Numbered from the stretch's first letter, positions 1 to 6,226 are shown. The stretch: DNA of 12,316 bases from JAENVT01 sp043758005 (GCA_043758005.1 JAYVOI010000121.1:1-12316); one strand, 5' to 3'. Notes: a model not told the origin generated them from the sequence alone. Made by a program: numbers and translations.

Positions 1-197
1 GCGCCCGAGACTGCGCCGAACATGAGGGTCAACCCGATGAGGGCGCCGGCTGTCGCTGCTGCGTTCTCGAGCAACTGCAGACCGAGGTCGTCGGGTGACA
101 GACGACTGGCCATGATCCCCGAGCCGATCACGGCGATGATCAACAGTGCGGTGCCCACCGCCCCGGCGACGAAGCGGCGGGTGAGCGCGAGGTGCAG
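1..197 (-). CDS. MIP/aquaporin family channel, partial (N-terminal part only)
   Basis: The minus strand reads about 65 codons that match the first third of a major intrinsic protein: a membrane helix (GTALLIIAVIGSGIMA) followed by LSPDDLGLQLLENA, a second hydrophobic stretch, and FGAVSGA. In the family that last segment leads into the first NPA pore motif, which would lie just beyond the left edge. MIP channels of this subtype are often found in arsenic operons, where they pass uncharged arsenite; its place directly behind an ArsI-like gene fits that role. The start is unclear. In this frame a stop lies at 213-215 and the first usable codons are CTG at 197 or GTG further in. A TTG at 238, one base after the arsI stop, opens a different frame reading TELSDQPETARVG, which would join this one if a single base were restored near 196-201. 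That could be a real frameshift, a sequencing error or chance. Confidence 0.72.
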   Translation of the reverse strand, partial: MHLALTRRFVAGAVGTALLIIAVIGSGIMASRLSPDDLGLQLLENAAATAGALIGLTLMFGAVSG

Positions 198-239
198 CCC
201 ACCCGTGCCGTCTCGGGCTGATCACTGAGTTCGGTCAAC

Positions 240-656
240 TCAGCAGCACTGGGTACTTGCGGCCGGCACGCTCTCGACGCCGCATGACATCACGGAGGCG
301 TCGCCGAGCACGGTGTAGAACTCCCAGTCGTTCTCCGGTCCCTTGATCCACGTCTTGTCCTGCACGGCGAAGCAACATGTCGTGTCCTCCTGGATCTCCC
401 GGTCCATTCCGATGGCCTGGGTCCGAGCAATGACGGCAGAGACCTCGTCGGTGGTCTCGACTTCGACACCGATGTGGTTCAGCGAGCCCGGCTCGCCCAA
501 GCCGGTGAGGAGCACCAACTTCAGCGGTGGATCGGCGATCGCAAAGTTGGCATAGCCTTCGCGAATCTTGGCGGGGGGTGTCTGGAACAACTTGGTGTAG
601 AACTCGATCGAAGCGTCGAGGTCAGCAACGTTGAGGGCGAGTTGCACACGGGACAT
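240..656 (-). CDS. arsI: ArsI/CadI family VOC metalloenzyme (organoarsenical C-As lyase or cadmium-induced protein)
   Basis: A 138-residue vicinal-oxygen-chelate protein. ArsI enzymes are Fe(II) dioxygenases that split the carbon-arsenic bond of trivalent organoarsenicals; the mycobacterial homologue is called CadI. The family's metal ligands appear to be Gln5 (RVQLALNV), His61 (LNHIGVEV) and Glu112 (WEFYTVL). The adjacent pair Cys94-Cys95 in DTTCCF corresponds to the substrate-binding vicinal cysteines of ArsI. Three further cysteines (125, 137, 138) lie in the C-terminal tail, ending in Cys-Cys. The ATG at 656 is backed by a strong ribosome-binding site, AGGAGG at 670-665, eight bases upstream. 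The gene diverges from arsR and is followed within a few bases by a MIP channel gene, so the two probably share an ArsR-controlled mRNA. ArsI versus CadI cannot be told apart from sequence alone. Confidence 0.9.
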   Translation of the reverse strand: MSRVQLALNVADLDASIEFYTKLFQTPPAKIREGYANFAIADPPLKLVLLTGLGEPGSLNHIGVEVETTDEVSAVIARTQAIGMDREIQEDTTCCFAVQDKTWIKGPENDWEFYTVLGDASVMSCGVESVPAASTQCC

Positions 657-664
657 TCAGGGTT

Positions 665-670
665 CCTCCT
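665..670 (-). promoter_or_regulatory. Strong ribosome-binding site of arsI
   Basis: On the minus strand this reads AGGAGG, eight bases before the ATG at 656. It is the clearest Shine-Dalgarno sequence in the window and contrasts with arsR and several other first genes, which have none and appear leaderless. Confidence 0.75.
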
Positions 671-681
671 GAGGAAGCGCC

Positions 682-744
682 GTCAACAATACATTGACGA
701 TAGTCGATGCAATGACGTATCGATTAGATGGATGAATGTCAATG
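682..744. promoter_or_regulatory. Candidate ArsR operator region between arsR and arsI
   Basis: Three copies of a GTCAA/TTGAC-type half site lie between the divergent genes. GTCAA at 682-686 and TTGAC at 694-698 form an inverted repeat with a 7-bp spacer. CATTGAC at 692-698 is also mirrored exactly by GTCAATG at 738-744. Inverted repeats of this kind in an arsR-ars intergenic region are the usual ArsR/SmtB binding sites. The right-hand half site lies where a -35 element for the arsR promoter would be. Which halves pair in vivo is not visible from sequence. Confidence 0.45.
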
Positions 745-763
745 CACTCTGCCGAAGTTTCTG

Positions 764-769
764 TACAGT
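764..769 (+). promoter_or_regulatory. Candidate -10 element of arsR (leaderless start)
   Basis: TACAGT lies seven bases before the arsR ATG at 777, so transcription would be expected to begin at or next to the A of the start codon. No Shine-Dalgarno sequence is visible upstream of 777, which agrees with a leaderless mRNA. Confidence 0.5.
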
Positions 770-776
770 TGGTCGC

Positions 777-1118
777 ATGGCCGTTCGCAAGATCTCGTTG
801 CTCGATCCGATCGCCTGCTGTGCACCGGTGCGCGCCGACGTGCTCGACGAAGAACAGGCCGTGATGTTGGCCAGCTCGTTCGCCGCGCTGGCCGACCCGA
901 TTCGTCTGCGGCTGTTGAGCTTCATCGCCGCATCGGGCAACGACGAGGTGTGCGCGTGTGATCTGCTCGAACCGTCGGGTCGTTCGCAGCCGACGGTCAG
1001 CCATCACATGAAGATCCTCGTCGACGCCGGTCTGATCGAGCGTGACAAGCGCGGCCTGTGGGTGTGGTACCGCCTGGTTCCATCGCGCCTCGACGCCCTG
1101 CGCTCCGTCCTCGGCTAG
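777..1118 (+). CDS. arsR: ArsR/SmtB family metalloregulator (arsenite-type repressor)
   Basis: A 113-residue winged-helix repressor. The core runs from FAALADPIRLRLLSFI (residues 35-50) through the recognition helix SQPTVSHHMKIL (70-81) to the wing KRGLWVWYRL (91-100). Family members sit on the operator and leave it when arsenite or another soft metal binds cysteines. Two candidate cysteine sites are present: Cys14-Cys15 near the N-terminus, like the pair used by the Corynebacterium type ArsR, and Cys59-x-Cys61 in VCACDLL, the position of the classic E. coli ArsR site. The ATG at 777 is preferred because it gives the usual family length and follows a -10 hexamer at leaderless spacing; the open frame continues upstream without homology. 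It diverges from arsI and probably controls both that operon and itself. Confidence 0.9.
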   Translation: MAVRKISLLDPIACCAPVRADVLDEEQAVMLASSFAALADPIRLRLLSFIAASGNDEVCACDLLEPSGRSQPTVSHHMKILVDAGLIERDKRGLWVWYRLVPSRLDALRSVLG

Positions 1119-1203
1119 CCGCGGCGAGCCGGCTGCCTGCAGCGGCCGCCCCGATCGGCCCGACCGACTCAAGGGAGCCCCTGCGCGTGCCGACTCAAGA
1201 AGC

Positions 1204-1554
1204 ATGTTCGATGAGCCAGGTGCGTTTGACGGCATCGTTCAAGCTGTTATCGCAATCGTCGCTGCATTATTCGTGGCGAACGCGATCGTCCTCACGCTAG
1301 CGACGTGGGGCATCTCGCATTGGGCGCGCCGGCGAGGTCGCCATGGCGGTCGTGTCGCCGCATTCGTCGTCGCGCTCGGCGCTGAAGTGTTCGTCGTCGC
1401 GGCGCTCATTGCGCTGCTGGCCACCCATCGAGTCGACGCGACGATCGTCAGTTGGCTGCTTGGATCTGCAGTGGCGTTTGGCGCCGCGACAGTTCGACTC
1501 TGCCAAACCGGATCGGCTGTCGATGCTCCCAGGGGGACGCATCCGGCCCGATGA
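1204..1554 (+). CDS. Small hypothetical membrane protein, three predicted helices
   Basis: I do not recognise a family. The 116-residue product has three hydrophobic stretches: about residues 11-37 (rich in I, V, A), 51-73 and 79-97. They are separated by a strongly basic loop ARRRGRHGGR (41-50), which by the positive-inside rule would face the cytoplasm, and by a short THRVDA turn. The C-terminal tail (100-116) is hydrophilic. The ATG at 1204 opens the region that looks like protein; the frame runs further upstream but overlaps arsR there and shows no protein-like character. No convincing ribosome-binding site precedes it (AAGGGAG at 1171 is too far away). Codon use is less G/C-biased than in the neighbouring genes, with TTA and CTA codons. 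It may be real, but it could be a non-conserved frame. Confidence 0.45.
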   Translation: MFDEPGAFDGIVQAVIAIVAALFVANAIVLTLATWGISHWARRRGRHGGRVAAFVVALGAEVFVVAALIALLATHRVDATIVSWLLGSAVAFGAATVRLCQTGSAVDAPRGTHPAR

Positions 1555-1600
1555 CCACGCCCCCTCGGAGGTCAGGACGACCGCGGGGCGGGGGAGGGCG

Positions 1601-1810
1601 TCAAACGGGTGGATCGCCGACGGATGCGGATGCGACGGCTGCGACTCCAACGGCAACCAGCAGGGCCGAGGCGGTCAGCACTGTTGCCTGATCGCCGCCG
1701 GTGACCGGCAACGTTTCCGACGCAGGCGCAGCGCTGGTCGTGGCGCAGCCCGGGTCCGACGTCGTCACCAGCGCGCCGAGCAAGAGGTTCGAAACTTCAT
1801 GGGCGACCAC
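1601..1810 (-). CDS. Very short protein with an LPVTG sorting-like C-terminus
   Basis: A 69-residue frame starting at GTG 1810. Its second half has the layout of a sortase substrate tail: a Ser/Thr/Ala/Pro-rich run, then LPVTGG (residues 35-40), then about 20 hydrophobic residues. The final positively charged cluster usual in such tails is missing; the protein ends SVGDPPV. The N-terminus has a modest hydrophobic stretch (LLLGALV) and one cysteine, but no basic n-region, so it is a poor signal peptide. An alternative ATG at 1800 reads MKFRTS in another frame and would give a better signal-peptide start if one base had been lost. Third codon positions are mostly G or C, which supports coding. 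It could be a remnant of a longer wall-anchored protein. Confidence 0.4.
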   Translation of the reverse strand: MVAHEVSNLLLGALVTTSDPGCATTSAAPASETLPVTGGDQATVLTASALLVAVGVAAVASASVGDPPV

Positions 1811-1870
1811 TTTGTCATGCCGGCGGTGCCGAAGGGAATGATGAAGCCGGACGAGGGTGCGTTCCTCGGG

Positions 1871-1876
1871 TACGTT
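1871..1876 (+). promoter_or_regulatory. Candidate -10 element of the DUF3499 gene (leaderless start)
   Basis: TACGTT lies seven bases before the ATG at 1884, exactly the spacing seen at arsR and nth in this window. There is no clear ribosome-binding site. Confidence 0.4.
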
Positions 1877-1883
1877 ATGAGAG

Positions 1884-2369
1884 ATGACGCGACTGTGTGA
1901 ACGCCCTGGATGTTCGCAAGTCGCCGAGATGACCTACGGCTTCGATGCCGAGCACCTCATGGTCTGGATCGATTCGTACGATCGTGTCACCACCGATCGT
2001 GCCGGCGTGTTGTGTCGTCGGCATGCCGATGCCATGGTCGTGCCGCTCGGTTGGATGCTCGACGACCGCCGAGATCCGGTGCCCCGGTTGTTCAGAGCGC
2101 CGGCTCAACCAACCGCGGCGATGCCTCGACAACGACGCGTGGTCCGGCATCATCACGACGACACCGAGCAGCTGGAGCTCGGCGCCGACGTGGTCGTTGC
2201 CGAGATGGACGACGACTTCAGTGAGTCCGTCGCACCGGTCGAGGCCGAGGTGCTGCCTTGGAAGCCGACGTTCGACCAGACCGACGACCTCGATGGGCTG
2301 CTCGAGGCCCGCGGTCCGCTCCTGGCCCGCGCGTTCGGCGGGCAGGGCCGGGCCCGACCGGCCACGTAG
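1884..2369 (+). CDS. DUF3499-like protein with a zinc-knuckle pattern
   Basis: A 161-residue protein whose first 60 residues resemble the actinobacterial DUF3499 family: LCERPGCS, then a hydrophobic beta-like core, then LCRRHADAMVVPLGW. Cys5, Cys10, Cys44 and His47 form a CxxxxC...CxxH set that would suit a structural zinc site. The rest (about 85-161) is acidic, low in complexity and probably disordered, as is common in the family. The function of DUF3499 is not known to me. The ATG at 1884 follows a -10-like hexamer at leaderless spacing. The stop is followed after 7 bp by the SRPBCC gene, so the two should be co-transcribed. Confidence 0.75.
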   Translation: MTRLCERPGCSQVAEMTYGFDAEHLMVWIDSYDRVTTDRAGVLCRRHADAMVVPLGWMLDDRRDPVPRLFRAPAQPTAAMPRQRRVVRHHHDDTEQLELGADVVVAEMDDDFSESVAPVEAEVLPWKPTFDQTDDLDGLLEARGPLLARAFGGQGRARPAT

Positions 2370-2376
2370 GTCGGCG

Positions 2377-2817
2377 ATGGACATCACCGCGTCGCTCGAG
2401 GCGCCGTGCCCGGCCGAGGAGTTGTTCGAGCTGGTCGACGATCTGTCGACGTACCCGCAGTGGAACGGTCTGGTGCACAGCGCGACAGCGGAGCCCGGTG
2501 ACGACCCCGTGTGGGATGTCGAATTGCGGGCCCGCCTCGGCCCGTTGGCGCGCAGCAAGCGATTGCGAATGGTCCGAACCATCCGTGATGCCGAGACGTT
2601 CTCCGTCACGTTCGAGCGCGATCAGGCCGACGGTCGGAACCATTCGCCGTGGGTGCTGGCCGCCAGCATCGACGAGCGCGCCGGTCTCAGCACGTTGACG
2701 ATGCACCTGCACTACGGCGGTTCGTTGTGGACCGGCGGCGCACTCGAACGGGTGCTCGCCGAACAGATCACCTCGGGTCGGGAGCGGCTGTTGGAGCTCG
2801 TGGCGACCAGGCGCTGA
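2377..2817 (+). CDS. SRPBCC (START-like/polyketide cyclase) family protein
   Basis: A 146-residue protein with the helix-grip fold pattern: an N-terminal strand MDITASLEAPCPAEELFELVDDLSTYPQWNG, in which the YPQWNG turn is typical of SRPBCC proteins, then a series of alternating strands and a final long helix (ALERVLAEQITSGRERLLELV). Such proteins bind small hydrophobic ligands in a central cavity; the ligand cannot be read from sequence. There is no signal peptide, so it should be cytoplasmic. The ATG at 2377 is chosen because homology starts there and it lies 7 bp after the DUF3499 stop. Its last 50 bp overlap the 3' end of the convergent ABC ATPase gene. Confidence 0.78.
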   Translation: MDITASLEAPCPAEELFELVDDLSTYPQWNGLVHSATAEPGDDPVWDVELRARLGPLARSKRLRMVRTIRDAETFSVTFERDQADGRNHSPWVLAASIDERAGLSTLTMHLHYGGSLWTGGALERVLAEQITSGRERLLELVATRR

Positions 2818-3613
2818 AGCGCCCGTCGTCGTGCCGCTCCAACTTCAACGTCATCCCGAAGCATTCACTGAGGCTGGCCGATGTCAGCGTTCGGTCGATC
2901 GGGCCCGACGCGGCGACCTTGCCGTCGCGCAGCATCAGCACGTGGGTCATGCCGGGGGGTACCTCGTCGAGGTGGTGGGTCACGAGGATCACGGGCGGCG
3001 CAGCCGCGTCGGTCGTCAGCTCGGCCAGGGCCTGAACGAGTTGCTCGCGACCGCCGAGGTCGAGACGGGCGCTGGGTTCGTCGAGCAGCAACACGGCCGG
3101 CTCGTTCATCAACGTCCGGGCCAGCAGGACGCGCTGCTGCTCACCCGACGAGGTGGTCGACATCGGCCGGTCGGCCAGCCAGGCGACGCCCATCCGCTCG
3201 AGGCAGACTCGCGCCCGGGCCTCGTCGGCCTCGTCGTAGCGGTGCCACCACGGCTCCAGCGCCGCGTACTTCGCGGTCATCACGATGTCGAGGCATCGCA
3301 GCTCCTGGCGCAACTGCGCGGCCAGCGAGGGCGACATGTAGCCGATTCGCCGCCTCAGTACCCGCACGTCGGTTCGCCCCAGGCGTTCGCCCAGGACCTG
3401 CACATCGCCAGTCGAGGGGTGCTCGTACATCGCCGCGATCCGCAACAGGGTCGTCTTGCCCGACCCGTTGGCGCCCAGCACCACCCACCGCTGATCGGCC
3501 AGCACCTTCCACGTCAACGGCGCAAGGATGGTTCGCTCGCCGCGGACGAAGCTGACATCGACGAGGCGCAAGACCTCTGACCTCGATGGTGCCGACCCCC
3601 TCGCTCCAGACAT
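2768..3613 (-). CDS. Stand-alone ABC transporter-type ATPase (ModF/YlmA-like)
   Basis: A 281-residue single nucleotide-binding domain. Walker A is GANGSGKTT (residues 47-55), the signature is SSGEQQRVLLA (155-165), Walker B is VLLLDEP (174-180), the D-loop SARLD follows, and the H-loop is VTHH (211-214). Where most ABC ATPases have the Q-loop glutamine, this one reads IGYMSPSL (90-97), with Ser94 at the expected glutamine position; I recall similar serine-containing motifs in YlmA/ModF-like proteins. No permease or binding protein is adjacent, so it may act with a distant transporter or in a non-transport role. The ATG at 3613 is preferred over a TTG at 3667 because the extra residues do not look like family sequence and because TATCGT lies nine bases upstream (3628-3623). 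The 3' end overlaps the SRPBCC gene by 50 bp. Confidence 0.88.
   Translation of the reverse strand: MSGARGSAPSRSEVLRLVDVSFVRGERTILAPLTWKVLADQRWVVLGANGSGKTTLLRIAAMYEHPSTGDVQVLGERLGRTDVRVLRRRIGYMSPSLAAQLRQELRCLDIVMTAKYAALEPWWHRYDEADEARARVCLERMGVAWLADRPMSTTSSGEQQRVLLARTLMNEPAVLLLDEPSARLDLGGREQLVQALAELTTDAAAPPVILVTHHLDEVPPGMTHVLMLRDGKVAASGPIDRTLTSASLSECFGMTLKLERHDDGRFSAWSPRAPTAAPDPR
2810..2823. terminator. Small hairpin at the SRPBCC stop codon
   Basis: GGCGC, loop TGAA, GCGCC: a perfect 5-bp stem with a tetraloop across the stop codon of the SRPBCC gene, where it meets the convergent ABC ATPase gene. There is no T-run on either side, so a role in termination is only possible. Confidence 0.2.
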
Positions 3614-3690
3614 GGAGATGTGACGATATCGCCACGCAGAGTAAGAGGTGCCGATCGTAACGCCCAATCCGCTGGTACCCTCGCAGCGGG

Positions 3691-4947
3691 ATGCGTCGGA
3701 TTCTGGTGATTGTGTCGGCGGTGTGCTTTCTCGCGCCGCTGTCGGTGACCACGGTCGGGCGCGCCGCGGACACCGAGGCCGAGCAGGCTGCGAAGGAGAT
3801 CGTCGACGCCCGCGAGCGGGCCAACGCTGCGGCAGACGCCTACTTCGCCTCGGAATCGCGCATCGATCAGCTCACCTTGCAGCAGGACCAGTTGCAGTCC
3901 GAGATCACCGCGCTGGAGGGTGATGTGAAGGCCCTGCAGCTCTCCGTGGAGAACGTGGCCATCGGTCGCTACACCCGGTCGGGCAGCACCGGAGTGCCGT
4001 TGCTGACGGGGTTCCAGTCACCGGAGGACCAGGTCAAGATCGACGCGCTGATGGAAGTGATCTACGACTCGTCGGCCAACGACTTCGACCGCTTCGACGC
4101 CCTCAATGCCGACCTCGCCGACAAGCGACTGAAGCTTGCCGACAAGAAGACTCAGGCGGAGCAGGAGCGGATCAACCTGGCATCGCTCAAAGACGCGGCA
4201 TCGGCAGAAGTGCAGCGCCTGAAAGTCGTCGAGGCCGATCGTCTGAAGGACGAGTCGGTGCGCACGGCGCTGATCGCCGAGCAGGCCCGGCGCAAGCGTG
4301 AGACCGATCGCAAGAAGTTGCTCAATGAGCCCACTCCGACGATCCCGACGCCCGTGGATTCCGTGCCTGATCCGTCCGGCAAGAACGCGGTCCCGGCCGA
4401 CGACAACGGCGGTGACTCGGGTGACGCAGTTGCGCCGACCGGCGTTGCCACGCGTCCTTCGCTGCCCGATGCCGGCGGCGGTCAGACCGGTGGTGGCGGC
4501 AACGGCAGCTTCCCCGGTGGTGGCGGCAACGACTACGGCACCTGGCCGGGTTGGACGTGCCCGACCGGCAGCGCCCCGGCGCCGTTCGCAGACACGTGGG
4601 GTGCGCCCCGCAGCGGTGGTCGCCGGCACCAGGGTGTCGACATGATCGGGCAGCGTGGCATCCCGGTGCTCGCCGTCGTCGATGGCGTCGCCGAGGCGAA
4701 GACCAACGCCCTGGGCGGCACGACCATTTGGTTCAGCGGGGTCGACGGGCACAAGTACTACTACGCGCACCTCGACCGATACGGCCAACTGGGCTCGGTG
4801 ACCGCCGGCACCACGATCGGCTTCCTGGGCCAGAGCGGCAACGCCCAGTTCAGCATCGCTCACCTCCACTTCGAGGTGCACCCGTTCGGCGGCCCGGCCG
4901 TCAACCCGTACCCAACGGTTGCGGCCCACTGCCCTTCGTTTGGCTGA
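3691..4947 (+). CDS. Secreted M23 (LytM-type) metallopeptidase with coiled-coil N-domain
   Basis: A 418-residue exported protein. Residues 1-26 form a signal peptide (MRR, hydrophobic core, cleavage near GRAAD). Residues 27-210 are mostly helical and charged, with coiled-coil segments around 45-90 and 135-210. A low-complexity linker rich in Pro and then Gly (about 211-285) follows. The C-terminal peptidase domain (about 295-410) has the M23 zinc ligands His313 and Asp317 (RRHQGVD) and the HxH motif His391-x-His393 (AHLHFE), with His360 in YYYAHLD. All catalytic residues are present, so it is likely an active peptidoglycan endopeptidase rather than an EnvC-like activator. Cys290 and Cys414 flank the domain and could form a disulfide. 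TACCCT at 3676-3681 lies nine bases before the ATG. The stop overlaps the next start in TGATG. Confidence 0.92.
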   Translation: MRRILVIVSAVCFLAPLSVTTVGRAADTEAEQAAKEIVDARERANAAADAYFASESRIDQLTLQQDQLQSEITALEGDVKALQLSVENVAIGRYTRSGSTGVPLLTGFQSPEDQVKIDALMEVIYDSSANDFDRFDALNADLADKRLKLADKKTQAEQERINLASLKDAASAEVQRLKVVEADRLKDESVRTALIAEQARRKRETDRKKLLNEPTPTIPTPVDSVPDPSGKNAVPADDNGGDSGDAVAPTGVATRPSLPDAGGGQTGGGGNGSFPGGGGNDYGTWPGWTCPTGSAPAPFADTWGAPRSGGRRHQGVDMIGQRGIPVLAVVDGVAEAKTNALGGTTIWFSGVDGHKYYYAHLDRYGQLGSVTAGTTIGFLGQSGNAQFSIAHLHFEVHPFGGPAVNPYPTVAAHCPSFG

Positions 4948-5885
4948 TGGCCGACGAGCTCGCCGAACGGTTGGCAGCGGTGCTCGGTGCTGCGACGATC
5001 GCCGGCCTGACGCAACTGTCGGGTGGCGCATCGCGCGACACGTGGCAGTTCGAGGCCGACGGTCGTGCGCTGATCTTGCAGCGGCAGCGCGACGGTGACG
5101 AGCGCGACATGGCGGTGGAGGCAGCCGCTGTGCGCGCCGCTGCAGCGGCGGGCGTACCGACGGCAGCGATCATCGCCGCATCGACCGATCGCGCCGACCT
5201 GGGTGGCGCCTACACGATCGTGACGAGCGTCGCGGGGGAGACGACACCGCGCAAGTTGCTCCGCGACGCCGAGTACGCCCATGCTCGTGATGTCTTGCCC
5301 GCGCAACTCGCGGACGCGCTGGTCAAGATCCACTCGATCGACCCGGCGACGATTCCCGGCCTGACCAACACGGATCAGGTCGAGCAGTACCGCCAGATGC
5401 TCGACACGCTCGGCGAGCCCCACCCGACGTTCGAGCTGGTGTTGCGGTGGCTCGATGCTCACCGCCCACCGACGGGGGCGCACGTGGTGGTGCACGGCGA
5501 TTTCCGGCTCGGCAACGTGATCGTCGACGAGCAGGGCTTGCGGGCGGTGCTCGATTGGGAGTTCGTGCATCTCGGTGACCCGTTGGAAGATCTTGGCTGG
5601 ACGTGCGTGAAGGCGTGGCGGTTCGGGTCGCCGAGACCCGTCGCCGGCGTTGGTTCGTACGACGAGCTGTTCGAGGCCTACGAGGCCGCCGGCGGCGGTC
5701 CGGTCGATGCCGGCGCCGTGCGCTGGTGGGAGGTGCTGGGCACGATGAAGTGGGGGATCATGTGCATCATGCAGGCCAACGCCCACCTCACTGGGACAAC
5801 GCGAAGTCACGAGCTGGCGGCAATCGGTCGGCGGGTCTGTGAGAACGAGCACGACCTGTTCCTGGCGTTGGAAGGTCACTGGTGA
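4947..5885 (+). CDS. APH-family phosphotransferase (acyl-CoA dehydrogenase-associated type)
   Basis: A 312-residue kinase-like protein of the aminoglycoside phosphotransferase/choline kinase fold. It shows the nucleotide-handling N-lobe (LSGGASRDTWQFE, with LILQR carrying the family's basic residue), the catalytic loop VVHGDFRLGNVIVD (Asp185, Asn190) and the metal-binding VLDWE (Asp203). This subgroup, related to the N-terminal domain of eukaryotic ACAD10/11, normally sits beside acyl-CoA dehydrogenases and a DUF6285 gene. The DUF6285 partner is here but no dehydrogenase is in view. The ATG at 4947 shares its A with the stop of the M23 peptidase gene (TGATG), implying translational coupling. 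The true substrate is unknown, perhaps a hydroxyacyl group; antibiotic resistance is not implied. Confidence 0.85.
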   Translation: MADELAERLAAVLGAATIAGLTQLSGGASRDTWQFEADGRALILQRQRDGDERDMAVEAAAVRAAAAAGVPTAAIIAASTDRADLGGAYTIVTSVAGETTPRKLLRDAEYAHARDVLPAQLADALVKIHSIDPATIPGLTNTDQVEQYRQMLDTLGEPHPTFELVLRWLDAHRPPTGAHVVVHGDFRLGNVIVDEQGLRAVLDWEFVHLGDPLEDLGWTCVKAWRFGSPRPVAGVGSYDELFEAYEAAGGGPVDAGAVRWWEVLGTMKWGIMCIMQANAHLTGTTRSHELAAIGRRVCENEHDLFLALEGHW

Positions 5886-6226
5886 GCCCGCACGATGCGC
5901 CGTCCGCCGCTGGGCTGGTCGAGGCGGTCCGCGAGTGGCTGCAGCGCGACGTGCTGGCTGCCACCGATGGCCGGTTGCAATATCACACCCGTGTGGCGAT
6001 CAATGCGCTGGCGATCGTCGAGCGCGAGCTCGGCCTCGGTGTCGTTCAACGCGCCGCCCACCTCGATCGCCTGACGCGGCTCGGTGTCGCCGACGACGCT
6101 GCCCTGGCCGCTGCGATCAGGGCTGGCGACCTCGACGACCGGCTGGATGAGGTGCGCAGCCTGGTGTGGCAATCGGTGCGCGACAAGTTGGCCGTGGCCA
6201 ACCCGAAGTACCTGACCTCACCGTGA
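5882..6226 (+). CDS. DUF6285 domain protein
   Basis: A 114-residue all-helical protein. Recognisable family features are LVEAVREWLQRDVLAA near the start, GRLQYHTRVAINALAIVEREL in the middle and KLAVANPKYL at the end. DUF6285 proteins are typically encoded next to an APH-like phosphotransferase, as here; their role is not known to me, though the strict pairing suggests that they act together. The start is GTG at 5882, which overlaps the phosphotransferase stop (GTGA), so the two genes are translationally coupled. The last 9 bp overlap the 3' end of rlmN on the other strand. Confidence 0.85.
   Translation: MSPHDAPSAAGLVEAVREWLQRDVLAATDGRLQYHTRVAINALAIVERELGLGVVQRAAHLDRLTRLGVADDAALAAAIRAGDLDDRLDEVRSLVWQSVRDKLAVANPKYLTSP

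Noticed and set aside
1119..1170. GC-rich sequence after arsR with partial inverted complementarity (GCCGGCT/AGCGGC)
   Set aside because: The stem has a bulge and a short loop and there is no T-run; it is not convincing as a terminator.
657..1235. Minus-strand open frame covering arsR
   Set aside because: It is antisense to a clear ArsR and spans the regulatory gap, with no protein-like features.
1343..1900. Plus-strand open frame of 185 codons in the poorly populated stretch
   Set aside because: It is Arg/Ser-rich without domains, overlaps two better candidates on both strands and runs into the DUF3499 start.
2831..3580. Plus-strand open frame opposite the ABC ATPase
   Set aside because: It is a shadow of the ATPase codons; Walker A, signature and Walker B all read on the minus strand.
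4480..4530. Short direct repeats (GGTGGTGGCGGCAAC-like)
   Set aside because: They encode the Gly/Asn-rich linker of the M23 peptidase. They are not spaced like a CRISPR array and have no unique spacers.
4018..5031. Long minus-strand open frame opposite the M23 peptidase
   Set aside because: It is antisense to a gene with clear catalytic motifs, is Arg/Val-rich in the manner of shadow frames in high-GC DNA, and matches no family I know.
4860..5879. Minus-strand open frame of more than 300 codons opposite the APH gene
   Set aside because: The plus strand carries an intact phosphotransferase with its catalytic loop; the antisense product is His/Arg-rich and lacks recognisable motifs.
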